A DNA stretch of 64,000 nt, from positions 18,166,566 through 18,230,565 of the forward strand of contig CM048839.1 of assembly GCA_026545765.1 (NCBI GenBank), given 5' to 3'. The notes under the pieces were generated by a model. That model worked only from the letters and a program-made list of their open reading frames with translations. It was not told where the DNA came from and ran no database searches. A program made the position numbers and the translations under genes. This document shows, piece by piece, positions 22,529 to 34,293 of the stretch; the stretch's first letter is position 1, and each line of letters begins with the position of its first letter. This stretch comes from Plantago major (Eukaryota; Streptophyta; Magnoliopsida; Lamiales; Plantaginaceae).

Positions 22529-23802
22529 TGTTAAACAATGAGGAATATGTAACAATGACAGAAAATAATAATCGAATAAACAATGAACCAAGACTAGAAA
22601 GCCATAGACACAAGATTTAACGTGGTTCGACAATGCCTACGTTCACGGAGATCAACCAACAATCTTTATTGATACTTAGGTTACAACCACACGACGTAAC
22701 AAGACTAATCCCACATAAAATATAAGACCAACCTAATATGCTATTCTCCAAAGTATGATCCCTAACTTCCTATCAATCTTCTACTGTTGTTATTCTAGTC
22801 TGATCTGATCTGATCTATATAAGAAACAAGCCCCCTTGACTATCACTACAAGAATAACCGGATTTAGGGACGGATTTTATCCGTTCCTAACTTAGGGACG
22901 AATCGGCGGATTTAGGGACGGATTATGGTATCCGTCCCTGTTTTAGGGACGGATATTTTATCCGTCCCTAAAACAGTTGACCGAGAAAAAAAAAAAGAAA
23001 AAACTTAATGAAAAAAGGGGGGTCAGCGACGGATAGCTATCCGTCTAGCAGACTTATACAGCGAGCAGTGGGGATCGATCTCCCCCATTTGCTCACTGTT
23101 TTTCTTTCTTCCACCTCTCTTCTCAAATTCGCCACTTGCCATTTCCGGCCAAATCTCGACGATTTCGGCCAATCTTGGACTCGTTTCGAAGCTCGTGGGA
23201 CAAGGAGCTCGGGTTGTGCATTAATTTCAACTTTCATCCGCTATTTTCTCCGGAATTGAAGGTATGTTGGCTAAAACCCTTACTTTTTAAAATCTGGGAA
23301 TTTTGTTAATTTCGACTAGTTTGATCAATTGTATGTTTATAGGAAGTATGTAGTAGATAATTTAGCTTATATTACGTATTGGGTTAGCTTTGAGATGTGC
23401 AATTGATATATTTATTGTGAAATTGGATTGCTAGTATGATGTTAGTATGATTGTAAGTATGTAGGGTATTTACTTAGCTATTTTCGTATACGTACTAGGA
23501 TTATAAAGATTTAATTGTGTGTTTGGAGACAATTTGGTGATTTTGGTGATTTTAATATAATTTTGGAATATTAACATAAAAACAATTACTAATATTTTCA
23601 TCTACAATTTGTAATGTTAATAGATATATAGAAGTTTAACTACTAGAAAATTGAATTGTAATCGTAAAATGCATGTAATTCATTACCAATTGTTAACGAA
23701 TCCTAATTAAGAATGTAATTATAATTGTAATGAAACTAAATACGTAATGCTATACATGTTATAAATCTAATAAATTGAGACGCAGGTTAATTGTTGAATT
23801 AT

Positions 23803-26800
23803 GAATCCCGATCGTTCATGGATGTACCGTCGCACTGTTAATGGCAGAATTGAATCTAGTTTTGTGGAAGGGGTTGAAGCCTTCATTGCTTTTGCACTTA
23901 CACAGACTACTTGTTTGAGTCGGGGATGATGAAGTGCCCTTGCAATGCGAACAAATGTAGGAATAGGCAATTTTTACCTCCTAGAACGGTAGTCGAGCAC
24001 TTGAAACGTAAGGGGTTCGTAGCTGAGTATGAGGTATGGTGTTATCATGGTGAGGAATCAATACCGTTCATGGATTATGGGAGTATTCCTAAGCGTAAAA
24101 GAAGGAAGCAAAATGTGATCGGTAGTACTCAAAATACGTCTACATCTGATGCTAATCCTGATCATGAGAGGATTGAGCAAATGGTGTATGATGTTGCAGG
24201 TCCAGAGTTCATGGACACCGACTGGGATGTGGAGGATCCACCGAATCCTGAGGATCAGGTGTTCTTTGACTTGTTGGAATCATCAAAGAAGCCGATTTGG
24301 CCGGGATGTAAGAAGCACACTGAGTTGTCTTTGTTGTCTCGGCTAATGAGTTGTAAGGCCGAGGGTGGCCAATCTGAAGTGAGCTTCAATAACACCGTAC
24401 AACTGTTATTAGAGTTGCGGGGGTTACCATAGGCAAACCTAGTGCCCACCAACTTTTACCAAGCGAAGAAAAAGATGCGGGGGTTGGGGTTGCCTATGGT
24501 AACCATAGACTGTTGTCCGGATGTGTGCATGATCTATTGGGGGAGGATGTAGATCTACTGAAGTGCAAGTTTTGTGGTAAGGACCGCTACAAGCGTTACA
24601 AGGAGGAGGCTTCAAAGAAACGCCAGAAGAAAAATCTCTCACATAAGAAAATGTGGTACTTCCCTCTAGCACTTCGTTTGAAGAGGTTGTACGCTTCAAG
24701 TGCTTGTGCTGATAAAATGCGGTGGCACAAGGAGAGAGTAAGGGAGGCGGATGCAGTGGGTAGAATGGAGCACCCATCAGACTCACCGGCATGGAAAGAG
24801 TTCGACAAGACATATTCGGAGTTTGCAGCCGAGTCTAGAAATGTACGTTTGGGGCTTTGTACGGATGGTTTTAACCCGTTTGGAAGTGACCGGAAGTACT
24901 CTTGTTGGCGATCATCTTGACACGTACTGCCCGGTGAGTGCATGAAGGAACCGTTCATGTTCTTGACTGCATTGGTGCCCGGGCCAGCTGATCCAGGACA
25001 TAAGCTGGATGTGTTCTTGCAGCCCCTAATCAAGGAGCTGATTGAGTTGTAGGAAAATGGTATCCCTGCATATGATGTGTCAACGAAGAAGAACTTTACC
25101 TTGAGAGCAGCACTACTGTGGACCGTGAGTGATTTTCCTGCGTACTCCATGCTATCTGGAAGGAAAACCGCGGGTTTTCATGCTTGTCCACATTGCTTGG
25201 AGGACACTGATGCATTTAGACTGAAGGAGAGCAGGAAGGAATTTTGGTTTGACTGTCATCGTAGGTTTCTACCAAGGAACCATCCGTTCAGGAAGAACAA
25301 GACTCAATTATTGAAAAACAAAGTAGAGAATAAAGGCCCCCCAAGACAACTTACTGGTGCACAGATACTTGCGGAGATTGATAGGCTGGGTCTTATGAAA
25401 GTGACTGAACTTGGGTGGGAGAAGCATAACAAGAAAATTGAGAACAAATGTGGATGGAAGAAGAGAAGAATCTTCATGGACTTGCCTTATTGGAGCAGTC
25501 TTCTTATACGTCACATGTTGGATTTCATGCACATTGAGAAGAATGTGTTCGAGAATTGCTTCAACATGATTTGCAACATTCCCGGAAAGACAAAGGATCA
25601 CGTTAAATCTAGAGCCGAGTTGGATACATGGTGTAAAAGGCCTGAGTTGACAACGCGGAATGAGAAGGGGCAGTGGCCCAAGGCATGCTACAAGATTGAT
25701 ACTGAATCTAGGAACAAACTGTTTGATTGGGTCAGGGGATTGAAGTTCCCCGACAATTATGCCTCAAAGTTGGGGCGGTGTGTGGATTTGAAGAAGACGA
25801 AGATGTATGGGATGAAGAGCCACGATTGTCATGTGTTTATGGAGCGGCTTCTCCCGGTTGCATTTCGAGAACTGCTACCTAAACCTGTATGGATCGCTCT
25901 CACCGAGCTGAGCTTATTTTTCAAGAATTTATGCACAAGGGTGGTTGACGATCAAGTGTTAGCAAACCTTGAAAGAAACATACCATTGATTCTGTGCAAG
26001 CTCGAGCGTATCTTCCCACCGAGCTTCTTTGATTCTATGGAGCACTTGTCGGTTCACCTCCCACACGAAGCGAGGCTTGCTGGACCGGTTCAGTATCGAT
26101 GGATGTATCCATTCGAGAGGTATGTAATATATAAAGACAATCATTCACTTCAAATGTCTGAATTTTCCAAAGTCACATTATATTACCCAAATATATATGC
26201 ATTGCAGGTACTTGGGAAAATTGAAGAGTTATGTCAGCAACAAAGGTAGGCCTGAGGGATCGATGGCCAATGCATACGTGCGAGAGGAAGCTGCAACCTT
26301 CTGCTCCTATTACTTTGGAGACCACGTTCCCACAAAGGCATCTAGGCCGTCTCGAAACGCAGACACATTCGAAGTTCAAGAGGATGATGATGATGCTATT
26401 TCTGTTATTAGGGTCTCAGGGAGACCTATGGGGAAGAAAAATACATTATGGCTGGATGGTAGGGAAATGTTGGCAGCCCAGTTTTATGTCCTCTCGAACT
26501 GTACTGAAGTTGATGAATTTATGGTGAAATTTGCTGGGTGAGTAGCTTTCTTACTAAGGCCTTCATGAATTTGAATATCTAACTACTAGCTAACTAATCA
26601 TGCATATCAATCGTGTCCACAGGGAGTTCAAAGAGCGTTGTCTGGAGAAGAATCCAATATTGGCAGATGATGAGATTGAGTCACAACTTGAAGCGAAGTT
26701 GGAAACAGAATTTCCACCTTGGTTCAAGGAGTATGTCCGAGATCCTGTCAACAACATCACATATCCTTACTTAGTAGCTCTAGTGGAGGGACCAGACAGA

Positions 26801-27384
26801 AAGGTCTCCACATTCTCATCGAACATAGTCAATGGCCTTAGGTTCCACACGATTGAGTCTAACACGAGCATGGCCACAAGCAATTCAGGGGTGTGTGTCA
26901 GTGGGCAAGATCTATCTGATTTGTATGATTTCTACGGGAAGCTGAAGCGAATCATGCGGCTTGAATATCCCAGTTTTCCTTTGAAAAGGACCTTTCTGTT
27001 TGATGTTGACTGGTATGATCCTACTCCAGCTGGTACGAGGAAGCACGAGCAGTATGAGATGGTGGACATTAACCATAGGAGGAGGTACCGTAAGTACGAA
27101 CCTTTTATCTTGGCTACTCAAGCACGCCAAGTGGTATTCATTGAATATCCAAGCCTGAAACGTGACAAGGCAGATTGGTTGGTTGCGATACATATACGGG
27201 CCTGCTCCATAGTAGAGTACGTTCAGAAGGACGACTCAATTACCAACTCGTACCAAGAAGAGGTTGTGGATGAAACAGCGAGAAATGTTGTACATGCTCC
27301 TGATGAGTACATTGAGCTGCACGAAGACCAATATGTAGACTTAACCACGGGCGAGGAGGAGGGTATGTATCTTGGTGGTTCTTG
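23803..27384 (+). pseudogene. CACTA TNP2-like transposase, full domain set but broken
   Basis: Starts MNPDRSWMYRRTVNGRIES at 23803; a one-base shift near 23910 moves the frame to ESGMMKCPCNANKCRNRQF. At about 24395-24440 the expected sequence is replaced by a foreign-looking piece with a stop (24430). A base is missing near 24540, a stop lies near 24918, and TAG replaces the Trp codon at 25051. From 25077 the frame is open through the transposase_21 end (LDFMHIEKNVFENC) and the DUF4218-like region (FFKNLCTRVV, MEHLSVHLPHEARLAGPVQY). An intron 26120-26207 joins FER to YLGKLKSYVSN, a second (about 26540-26621) follows MVKFAG, and the last exon holds a DUF4216-like region (SGVCVSGQDLSDLYDFYG, KRTFLFDVDWYDP) ending at 27384. 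Confidence 0.85.
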
Positions 27385-27564
27385 ATTAACTCAACTTTTT
27401 AGTCTTCTTGACGTGTTAAATGTATATGTTTTACATGCATGCCAATTCATCTCATCTTTCTTACTAACACTTGTTATATATGCTTTATTACGTGTCTATT
27501 GTATATGTTTTACCTGCCAATTCATCTCGTCTTTCTTACTAACACTTGTTGTATGCTTTTGCAG

Positions 27565-29461
27565 ATGCCGTGGCAGAAGAGGTCCACATACCGTCCTCCG
27601 GTGTCTAGTGCTACTAGTGGTGGTTCTGGTACGGGCAGTGTTGTGGGTAGCCCTTCGGGCGGCTATGAAATTGGCGGGAGCAGCCAATCACAGGTTCCTG
27701 AGACTCCCACTGGCTAGAGCATGGGGACGTCACCCATGTTTGGTGACTTATCCTCTGATGGGTGTCCTTACACCGTTCTGACACCCGGTGCTACTTGGAA
27801 TGGGAAGTCGGTGTTGTTCCCGAACGGGAAGAAGTAAGTATTATGCATTTGTAGAACATAACTTCAGATAATTAGTAAATGTTACATGAATTTACTAAGA
27901 ATGTTTGTTTCATGTCTGTCTCATTTATAACAGGCTTTGGCCACAGGGTGCTAGCGAAAATCTTGGTAAGATTATAAGGCTCATGAGGGAGAAGTCGGGT
28001 GAAGGAGGCGAGAAGTGGTCTACGGTCCCAGACCGGATGAAGCATCATTACTTTGATGAGATGCGGGTAAGCTTAAATGTTACAATGCTTTATCCCGTGG
28101 TATGTTAGCCATTGTACTTGGGTGCTATGTTAGTCATCATTACTGAACTTGTTGTGCTGATTTCGTGGTATGTTAGCCACTGTACTTGGGTGATATATTA
28201 GTCACTGTTCTTTGACTTGTTGTGCTGATTGAGTGATATGTTAGCCACTGTACTTGGGTGATATGTTAGTCACCATTGTGTTAGTAAATTTTAGGACAAT
28301 TTGAGTGGTATGTTAGCCACTATACTTGGGTGATATATTAGTCACTGTTCTTTGACTTGTTGTGCTGATTGAGTGGTATGTTAGCCACTGTACTTAGGTG
28401 ATATGTTAGTCACCATTATTGAACTTGTTGTGCTGATTTCGTGGTATGTTAGCCACTGTACTTATGTTTATCTCTAAATTCCTACTTTCATTAACATTGT
28501 GTAATTTCTACTTCTCATGGAAATGTTGTAGAAGTACTACTTCATTCCCAATGCCCTGATTCCCCAACTGTGGCCTGTTTTCGAGACTGTTGGATCAGAG
28601 TGCTATAAGAGGATGGTTAGCAACATGAAAACCGCTGGGGTAAAGCCATGATTCATGGGGATGATGAATGGGCACTTTGGCGAGAATCGGAGGATCCCTT
28701 TGTCGTGACAACGTGAAGAACAGAGCGAACCGGTTGATTAAGGTGCGAGATGGTACGGGCAACTCCAGGCATCATTATGGGTCGCGGGCTGTTGTTACAG
28801 ACCGTCAGATATCGATTAGTATATATGTTATTTATGACTTGGAATATGATTTGTACATATGTTTTTTGCTTTCATTTCTAACAACTTAATTACTACTTGT
28901 TTGCATGTTCTTCAGCTCCATGCCGGGGAGCCCACTACTGCTCTTCACCACTTCAAGAAGGCAAAAATGAAGAATGCCATCTGGACTGATCCTAGGGCGG
29001 TGATTGAATGCGTTTCTTTGTTAAGGTTCACATTTGCATTTGTGTATATTATATATCGAGCGTATCTTCCTAAAACTGTATCTCATTTCGTATGCACTAC
29101 ACTATTGCAGATTGAGGTGGAGCGGATCATGGAGGAGAGGATGATCGACGGTCATGAGCTCACAATTCGATAGCAAGACCAGATATTCTTCCAAGTCAAC
29201 CCGATGGACGCTAAGGGTCGAGTGTATGGGATCGGCAGTTTGGGCCCTGCATTGACGGGTGGTAGCTTCTCGGTGTCTCAGGCATCCTCATCACGTGGAA
29301 ATTTCTACACACAAGAGCCTGTGAATGAGTTGATGAATCCTCTCAAGCAAATGATCGATCAACTGCTAGAGAATCAAGATCGTATCACTCGTCGTATGGA
29401 TGAGATGGCACAACAGATGTTCGGTGCGAACCAACAACCACCGCCTCCTCCCGGTTCTTAG
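27565..29461 (+). pseudogene. CACTA TNPA-like gene (Transposase_24 type), several exons, damaged
   Basis: After an acceptor CAG at 27562-27564 the gene reads MPWQKRSTYRPPVSSATSGG with a Gly/Ser-rich start, but a stop at 27715 interrupts the first exon, which would continue to the donor at about 27835. Further exon blocks lie at 27933-28068, about 28532-28815, 28917-29025 and 29111-29461. They encode EKWSTVPDRMKHHYFDEMR, KNRANRLIKVRDG, LHAGEPTTALHHFKKAKMK, VERIMEERMIDGHEL, and after an in-frame stop at 29171, KGRVYGIGSLGPAL and a C-terminal helix LKQMIDQLLENQDRITRRMD. This order fits the plant En/Spm TNPA-like family, which binds subterminal repeats. The C-terminal helix may act in dimerisation; that is inference. 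Confidence 0.7.
28088..28465 (+). repeat. Intronic hairpin minisatellite of the TNPA-like gene, CACTA 2
   Basis: GTGGTATGTTAGCCACTGTA and GGTGATATGTTAGTCACC alternate over about 380 bases, joined by TTGACTTGTTGTGCTGATT spacers. Roughly nine hairpin units are visible, against about six in CACTA 1. Both types fold on themselves, so the transcribed intron would carry a row of small stem-loops. Confidence 0.9.
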
Positions 29462-30095
29462 ATGCTCATGTACTTATGTTGTTCTAGCTACATACTTTCA
29501 CACTAACTCATCTTGTTCGGATTTTAGTCTTCTGTTCGGATATTTTATCGAATCTCTATTTTAATTAATGCAATTTTATCACTTTCGGGTATATTATCTA
29601 CGACTATATTGAGTGTAAAACAGGTGAAATGTGAAAAACAAGAAAAAATAAAAAAAAATACAGTTTAGAGACGGATTATATCCGTCCGTAATGGTCAAAG
29701 ACCATTAGGGACGGATAATATCCGTCCCTATTTGGTTAGAGACGCCCGTTTTAAGAACGGGTATCTCTTTCCGTCCCTAACGGATAGGGGGGGGGGGACG
29801 GATTTAGTACAATATTCCAGATTTTTTTGTAGTGTATATATAGAGAACTACCAAATCCTACTAAAACAAGAAAACTAATTACTAATCCTTTTAGTACAAT
29901 AAAACTAATTTAGATAACCTTCTTGTATAAGGAAATCACCTAGAATTCCTTCTAAAATAAGTAAACTGAATTAGTTAGATGCCTAATTAATTCTCCAGCT
30001 TTCCATATCCTGGATTTGATCATCACCGTTGAGATTTTCATATTTAATCTAGGCCGTTCAACGATCAATATCATTATTGAGTTAACACTCTCACA

Positions 30096-31305
30096 TGGAG
30101 TACAATCTGTACTAGTCTCCCTGCACTAATGAGTCCTTCTCACAAACTCTATCTTCAAGGATTCTCCTTAGAGTTCCATCTGCGCCAACCTCCTTAATCC
30201 ATTCTTGTATTCATTACAATCAAATAAAAACGTGGAACTAGTTTAGATAAGTGAATAAACATTCAATGGTGGCAAGTTAAAGTGACTCAATATTGTCTGT
30301 CAATATATCACTTTCACCCTAGTATTTGTTTTTATTTGGGATTTGTAGTATTGCATCAAGTAGCAACGTGTGTTGTTTAGTCTGAACTGTTAGGTTTTTG
30401 TTTAGTGAGTCTTGAGACTGAGGAGATAACTTCGTTTCCGGGTTTAAATTGGGAATTCTCTTGTTGATTTCTTTTATTGGTAAGGGTTCTTTAAATACGT
30501 TTTTATCTACTATTCTCATGATGTATGGCAGAGTACAAGTGAAATTAATGTGATAAGGATTTTTGACTGAATCGACCTGTTATTGTTGCTCCACTTGGAC
30601 CGTGCTGGTGTATGCTGAGAGCAAGGTTATTTTAGCACTAATTAAGGGCATATAATTGCAGATTATTTACTCAGAATGTGTATGATTTTTTAAAAAATAT
30701 ATCAACATTTTGGAAAATGTACGGTTTTATAATATATAAACGTGTAGGATGCAATTGCACTGGGACCATTTTATGCTATTACGACTGATTAACTTGCACT
30801 ATGTCATCGCTGGTATAATATTGTCCACTATGTTATGAACTTTGAAACTATGAGTATCATATTTATCGATTCTCTCATTTAAAAACACCCGTACTGCATG
30901 TTAGCGACGTGGGAACAATGCGCGCCCACTACTACTTGAATATAAATATTAAAAATACTATAGTATGTACTATTTCCATCACAATTCATCTATCCATTTC
31001 TTCCCCAGCAAAGACATTAGGTCTTTGCCTGCAGGCAAAGTCATTTTCCAGGTAAATGACAATTTACTAAAACACAACAGTTCTTGACCTTTTACCCCCT
31101 ACCAAAAAAAAACCCTCATTTTCTAGCTACAAGAAAACACACATTCTTGAAAGTTGAATCTTTACTCAGGTGAGCTTCAAGGGGTTCCAGAAATAGTTCT
31201 CTTCCACCATCTTTAATGTAAAAGCTGATCATAAGGTTTCCTTGTACAACTTCCTTTCCATCAATATTCCTCCTTTTAGCTCAAAACAAAAAACAAATAA
31301 ACAAA
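30096..31305 (+). promoter_or_regulatory. Upstream region of the CYC-like gene
   Basis: This is the 1.2 kb between the LTR relic and the TCP start codon. TATAAATATTA lies near 30941, a possible TATA box, followed by a C/T- and A-rich leader. TGGTCCCA (read on the minus strand of 30768-30775) holds the GGNCCC core bound by class II TCP proteins, so self-regulation is possible but unproven. No open frame of note. Confidence 0.35.
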
Positions 31306-32271
31306 ATGTTTGGCAAGAACTCTTACCAGAACTACTTTAATGATCCACAATTCTCATCACCACCCACACTCCAATACTCTCGCCCCAACACTTCTTCCGT
31401 TTTTGACCTCAATGAGAATGAAATCGTGCTACATCAGCACAACCACGATTTGTTCTCGGGCCACTACCTAGCTGCGAACAATGCTCCGATTATCGACACA
31501 GATGCCCTGAATCGCAAAGTGGAAGTCCTTCATGGTTATCCCACTTCCATTAATCTAGGACTGCAAAATCAAACTGTCGCTAAGAAAGACCGGCACAGCA
31601 AGATAAACACATCCCAGGGGCCTAGAGACCGGAGAATTCGGCTCTCCATTGGCATTGCAAGAAAGTTTTTCGATCTCCAGGAGCTTCTAGGTTTCAACAA
31701 ACCGAGCAAGACCCTTGACTGGCTGCTCTCGAAATCAGAAGAAGCAATCAAGGAACTTGTCTTGAAGTCTAATGCTGCCAATAGTTTGTCTTCAACCCCT
31801 TCCGAAGGCGAAGAAGTTTTGTCTCATGAGAACTCACTGGGACCTGCAGCAGATTTAAAGGGCAAGTCAAGGGCAGGTAACAAGTACTGTAGAGATTCAG
31901 TGAACCTCATGAAAGAGTCGAGAGCAAAGGCGAGAGCAAGAGCCAGAGATAGAACTAAGGAGAAAATGTGCATCAGGCAGCACAATGAAGTGACTAGGAG
32001 TAATTGTGTACATGCTTCAGGAAGCCGTGATGAAGTCGGGATTCACTTTCCGGTTACTTATTATGGAGGAACTGATAATGACCTAATTCAGGAGATCAAG
32101 AGGAAGTTGCAGCAGCAACCAATCAATTCGGTGTACGGGGGGTTTCCAAGGGATTTGAGCTCAAGCGCCACTCCATCTGGTAATGCTAATGAGAATTGGG
32201 ATTATGGTAACTTCATTGCTCAGTCCAACCAGCTATGTGCCATTTTGGATCAGCACAAGATCATCAATTAG
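31306..32271 (+). CDS. CYC: CYCLOIDEA/TB1-type TCP transcription factor
   Basis: A single coding exon of 321 codons for a nuclear DNA-binding regulator of the class II TCP family, CYC/TB1 branch, which in asterids controls floral symmetry and axillary meristem growth. The TCP domain covers residues about 93-151: basic part [20 protein letters not shown], then helix-loop-helix [20 protein letters not shown] and [18 protein letters not shown]. The arginine-rich R domain, present only in this branch, is at about 205-221 ([17 protein letters not shown]). The N-terminus MFGKN and the following VFDLNENEI and [13 protein letters not shown] match the layout of Antirrhinum CYC-like proteins and support the CYC2 clade. 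The length is usual and the frame intact. The stop is followed at once by a splice donor. Flanked on both sides by retrotransposon and DNA-transposon insertions. Confidence 0.93.
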   Translation: MFGKNSYQNYFNDPQFSSPPTLQYSRPNTSSVFDLNENEIVLHQHNHDLFSGHYLAANNAPIIDTDALNRKVEVLHGYPTSINLGLQNQTVAKKDRHSKINTSQGPRDRRIRLSIGIARKFFDLQELLGFNKPSKTLDWLLSKSEEAIKELVLKSNAANSLSSTPSEGEEVLSHENSLGPAADLKGKSRAGNKYCRDSVNLMKESRAKARARARDRTKEKMCIRQHNEVTRSNCVHASGSRDEVGIHFPVTYYGGTDNDLIQEIKRKLQQQPINSVYGGFPRDLSSSATPSGNANENWDYGNFIAQSNQLCAILDQHKIIN

Positions 32272-32390
32272 GTAAGGTAAAGAAATTGTCTTTCTTTTCT
32301 TTTATTAGTTTGTGAATTATGCATCACTGTCTAATCAATTGTGATTCCCTTTAATTTTCTTTGTTTTTTTCCTTTATCTTGTTATAACAG
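32272..32390 (+). other. Probable 3'-UTR intron of the CYC-like gene
   Basis: GTAAGG begins directly after the TAG stop codon and TTGTTATAACAG ends the segment at 32390, with a T-rich tract before the acceptor. An intron at the 3' end is common in CYC-like genes. Its position right at the stop means that splicing does not alter the protein. Confidence 0.7.
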
Positions 32391-34040
32391 ATGATCAAGA
32401 TTTGGTGCTTATTAGTTTGATAAGAATGTAAGTTTTGCTTGTTCTCCAACAATCTGATGAATTTAATCTAAAGGAGATGTGATTTTTTTTTCCATTACAT
32501 TGTTGATTATGTTGTGTATCTGCTTATGTCCATCATATCTTGATTTAAATCCATGGATCTTTTAATTTCGAAAGGCTAGTTGATGTTGTGCAGTACAATA
32601 GTGAGATGATAAATCAATGTGACTGATTTAATTTAGTTCAGTACTACTGTTCTTTGCTATGTATTTCTGAATCTGATGCTGCTAGAGAAATATATGCAAA
32701 AGTTCATTTTGCTAAGGATAGTCAAAAATGGAAAAGTGATGGCTGTTAAAAAGGTGGAGCTAGTTGCTTCACAAATCAGAATATTCATTAGTAGGGATTT
32801 TTTTTTCTTGTTTTTTCAAGATCTGAAATCATTCATTAAATTGAAGTCTTTATAGTAAATAAATAGGTTGATAGACAAATGAACATTATCATCCTGCAGG
32901 TTCAGCAACAAAGGATTGCATATATTCTACAATTCATATGCATTAAAATGGTAATTTCCGTTTCAAAACATTAGGTCACAGACTACAAATCAGATTTGTA
33001 ATATCACATTTGAAGTGCATTAACCAAAGGTTCAAGATTATATGCATCAGACACTTCAAAAGGCATTTACATTCTTGATCTGTGTTTCTACTGCATAAGC
33101 TATTACATTCTCCAATCGAAGTTTTTCCCCTCAAATCAAATTGCTCCCTAAAAGTTTACTCAGTCATTCTGTCAACTGGAGTTTTGTATTAAGTGACTGT
33201 TTAGTAAAACTAGTTCATAGCTTGTAAGTTAATAGCAGTTGATTATGAAGCTGAAAGTGAGAGATGAAAAGTTAGTTTATTTTAATGGAGGTGTTAAGTA
33301 ATTGATTTGTTAAATATAATTTATAATAAGTTACCTTATCATCTAACAGCTAAACGCTCACGTAATAAGTTTTATATGATCGATCAAACTTACATAACAA
33401 GTATTAATTTTAAGGTTATGAAAGTCATTGAGAAGTTACAGCTAGCAAATAAGTATTCTATCTTTTGAGGCACTGAGATACTAGGACTTTTGAAAATATA
33501 TACTTTTTTTTAATATTCACATTAACTTAACTTGAGATGCATTTTTACATTGTTTCTAGATATTATTATTTTTTATTCGATTTCTCACTGATATATATCC
33601 GCTACATACGATTAATGAATAGTTTGAATTTAGATCATTTTCACTATGTCCATCATACCGATTAATTGGTAGGATATATGATATCATATACTTTGTGTGC
33701 AGGGAGCGCGGGATCAATAAATTGGAGCTATGTGCATGATATTTGTTTTTTTAAATATCAAAAAAATTGTATGCGGAGTTGTAATTGGTGTATAATTATA
33801 TTGTCTAGTAATGATTCATTAAATAAAATTGATAGGTGGAGTTTCACTTGATTAAAAAAAGGTATTCTAATATGTGTACTGTAATTTGAAATGGTACGTA
33901 CTAAGGAGGTATTTACATCTGAAATTTTTTATTAACCATCTCAGTAAATTCTATTTGCAGAACTGAAAGATTGATAGTACATTAATTAATAGCACCATGG
34001 TCATATATATACTCATCATTAACCACTTAGTTATCATGTA
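32391..34040. other. Downstream and intergenic sequence, no gene seen
   Basis: The first few hundred bases are probably the 3' untranslated region of the CYC-like gene. The remainder is AT-rich with only short chance frames. Confidence 0.45.
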
Positions 34041-34293
34041 CTCACTCCGTTTTTTTACAAGGTTTACCTTTTGATTTTTTGTAAATTTTAAAAAAATAGA
34101 ATAAAATATTAAGTAAGTTGTAAAAAGTAAGATGAAGAATAGGAAAAGTAAGTGAGAGAATATATAAAGTATGAAAGAGAGTGTTTAAAAAATTAATAAG
34201 TAGAGATAGTTGGTGTCCAAAAAAGGAAACGTTAAACTTTAAAAAAAACTCACGAAATGAAAAAATGTAAACCTTTAAAAAGAACGGAGGGAG
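34041..34293. mobile_element. Stowaway-like MITE, 253 bp
   Basis: Left end CTCACTCCGTTTTTTTACAA, right end TTAAAAAGAACGGAGGGAG, bounded by TA on both sides (34039-34040, 34294-34295). The interior arms (AAGGTTTACCTTTTGA and AAAATGTAAACCTTT) are also inverted. Confidence 0.88.

Larger units (their letters stand above)
22844..29834 (+). mobile_element. CACTA (En/Spm) transposon 2, 7.0 kb
   Basis: It begins CACTACAAGAATAACCGG and ends ATTTTTTTGTAGTG, with TAT duplicated on both sides (22841-22843 and 29835-29837). The sister LTRs at 35344 and 37056 read CTTGACTATATATAGAG at this point, the exact empty site. The subterminal motif is AGGGACGGATA / TATCCGTCCCTA, not the GCGACGGATA of CACTA 1, with one GCGACGGATA left at 23024. 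It carries all domains of the TNP2-like transposase and a TNPA-like gene, both with stops or frameshifts. Confidence 0.95.
22529..30095 (-). mobile_element. Copia-type LTR split by CACTA 2
   Basis: 22529-22843 and 29835-30095 together form one LTR of about 576 bp, from TGTTAAACAATGAGG to GTTAACACTCTCACA. It is colinear with the LTRs at 35344 and 37056 (ACAAGATTTAACGTGGTTCG, CTACGTTCACGGAGATCAAC, CCAGCTTTCCATATCCTGG). By comparison with the complete copy, transcription would run leftward. No internal domain is attached, and the flanking pentamers differ (AAACG and TGGAG), so it is not a simple solo LTR with a preserved target duplication. Confidence 0.85.
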
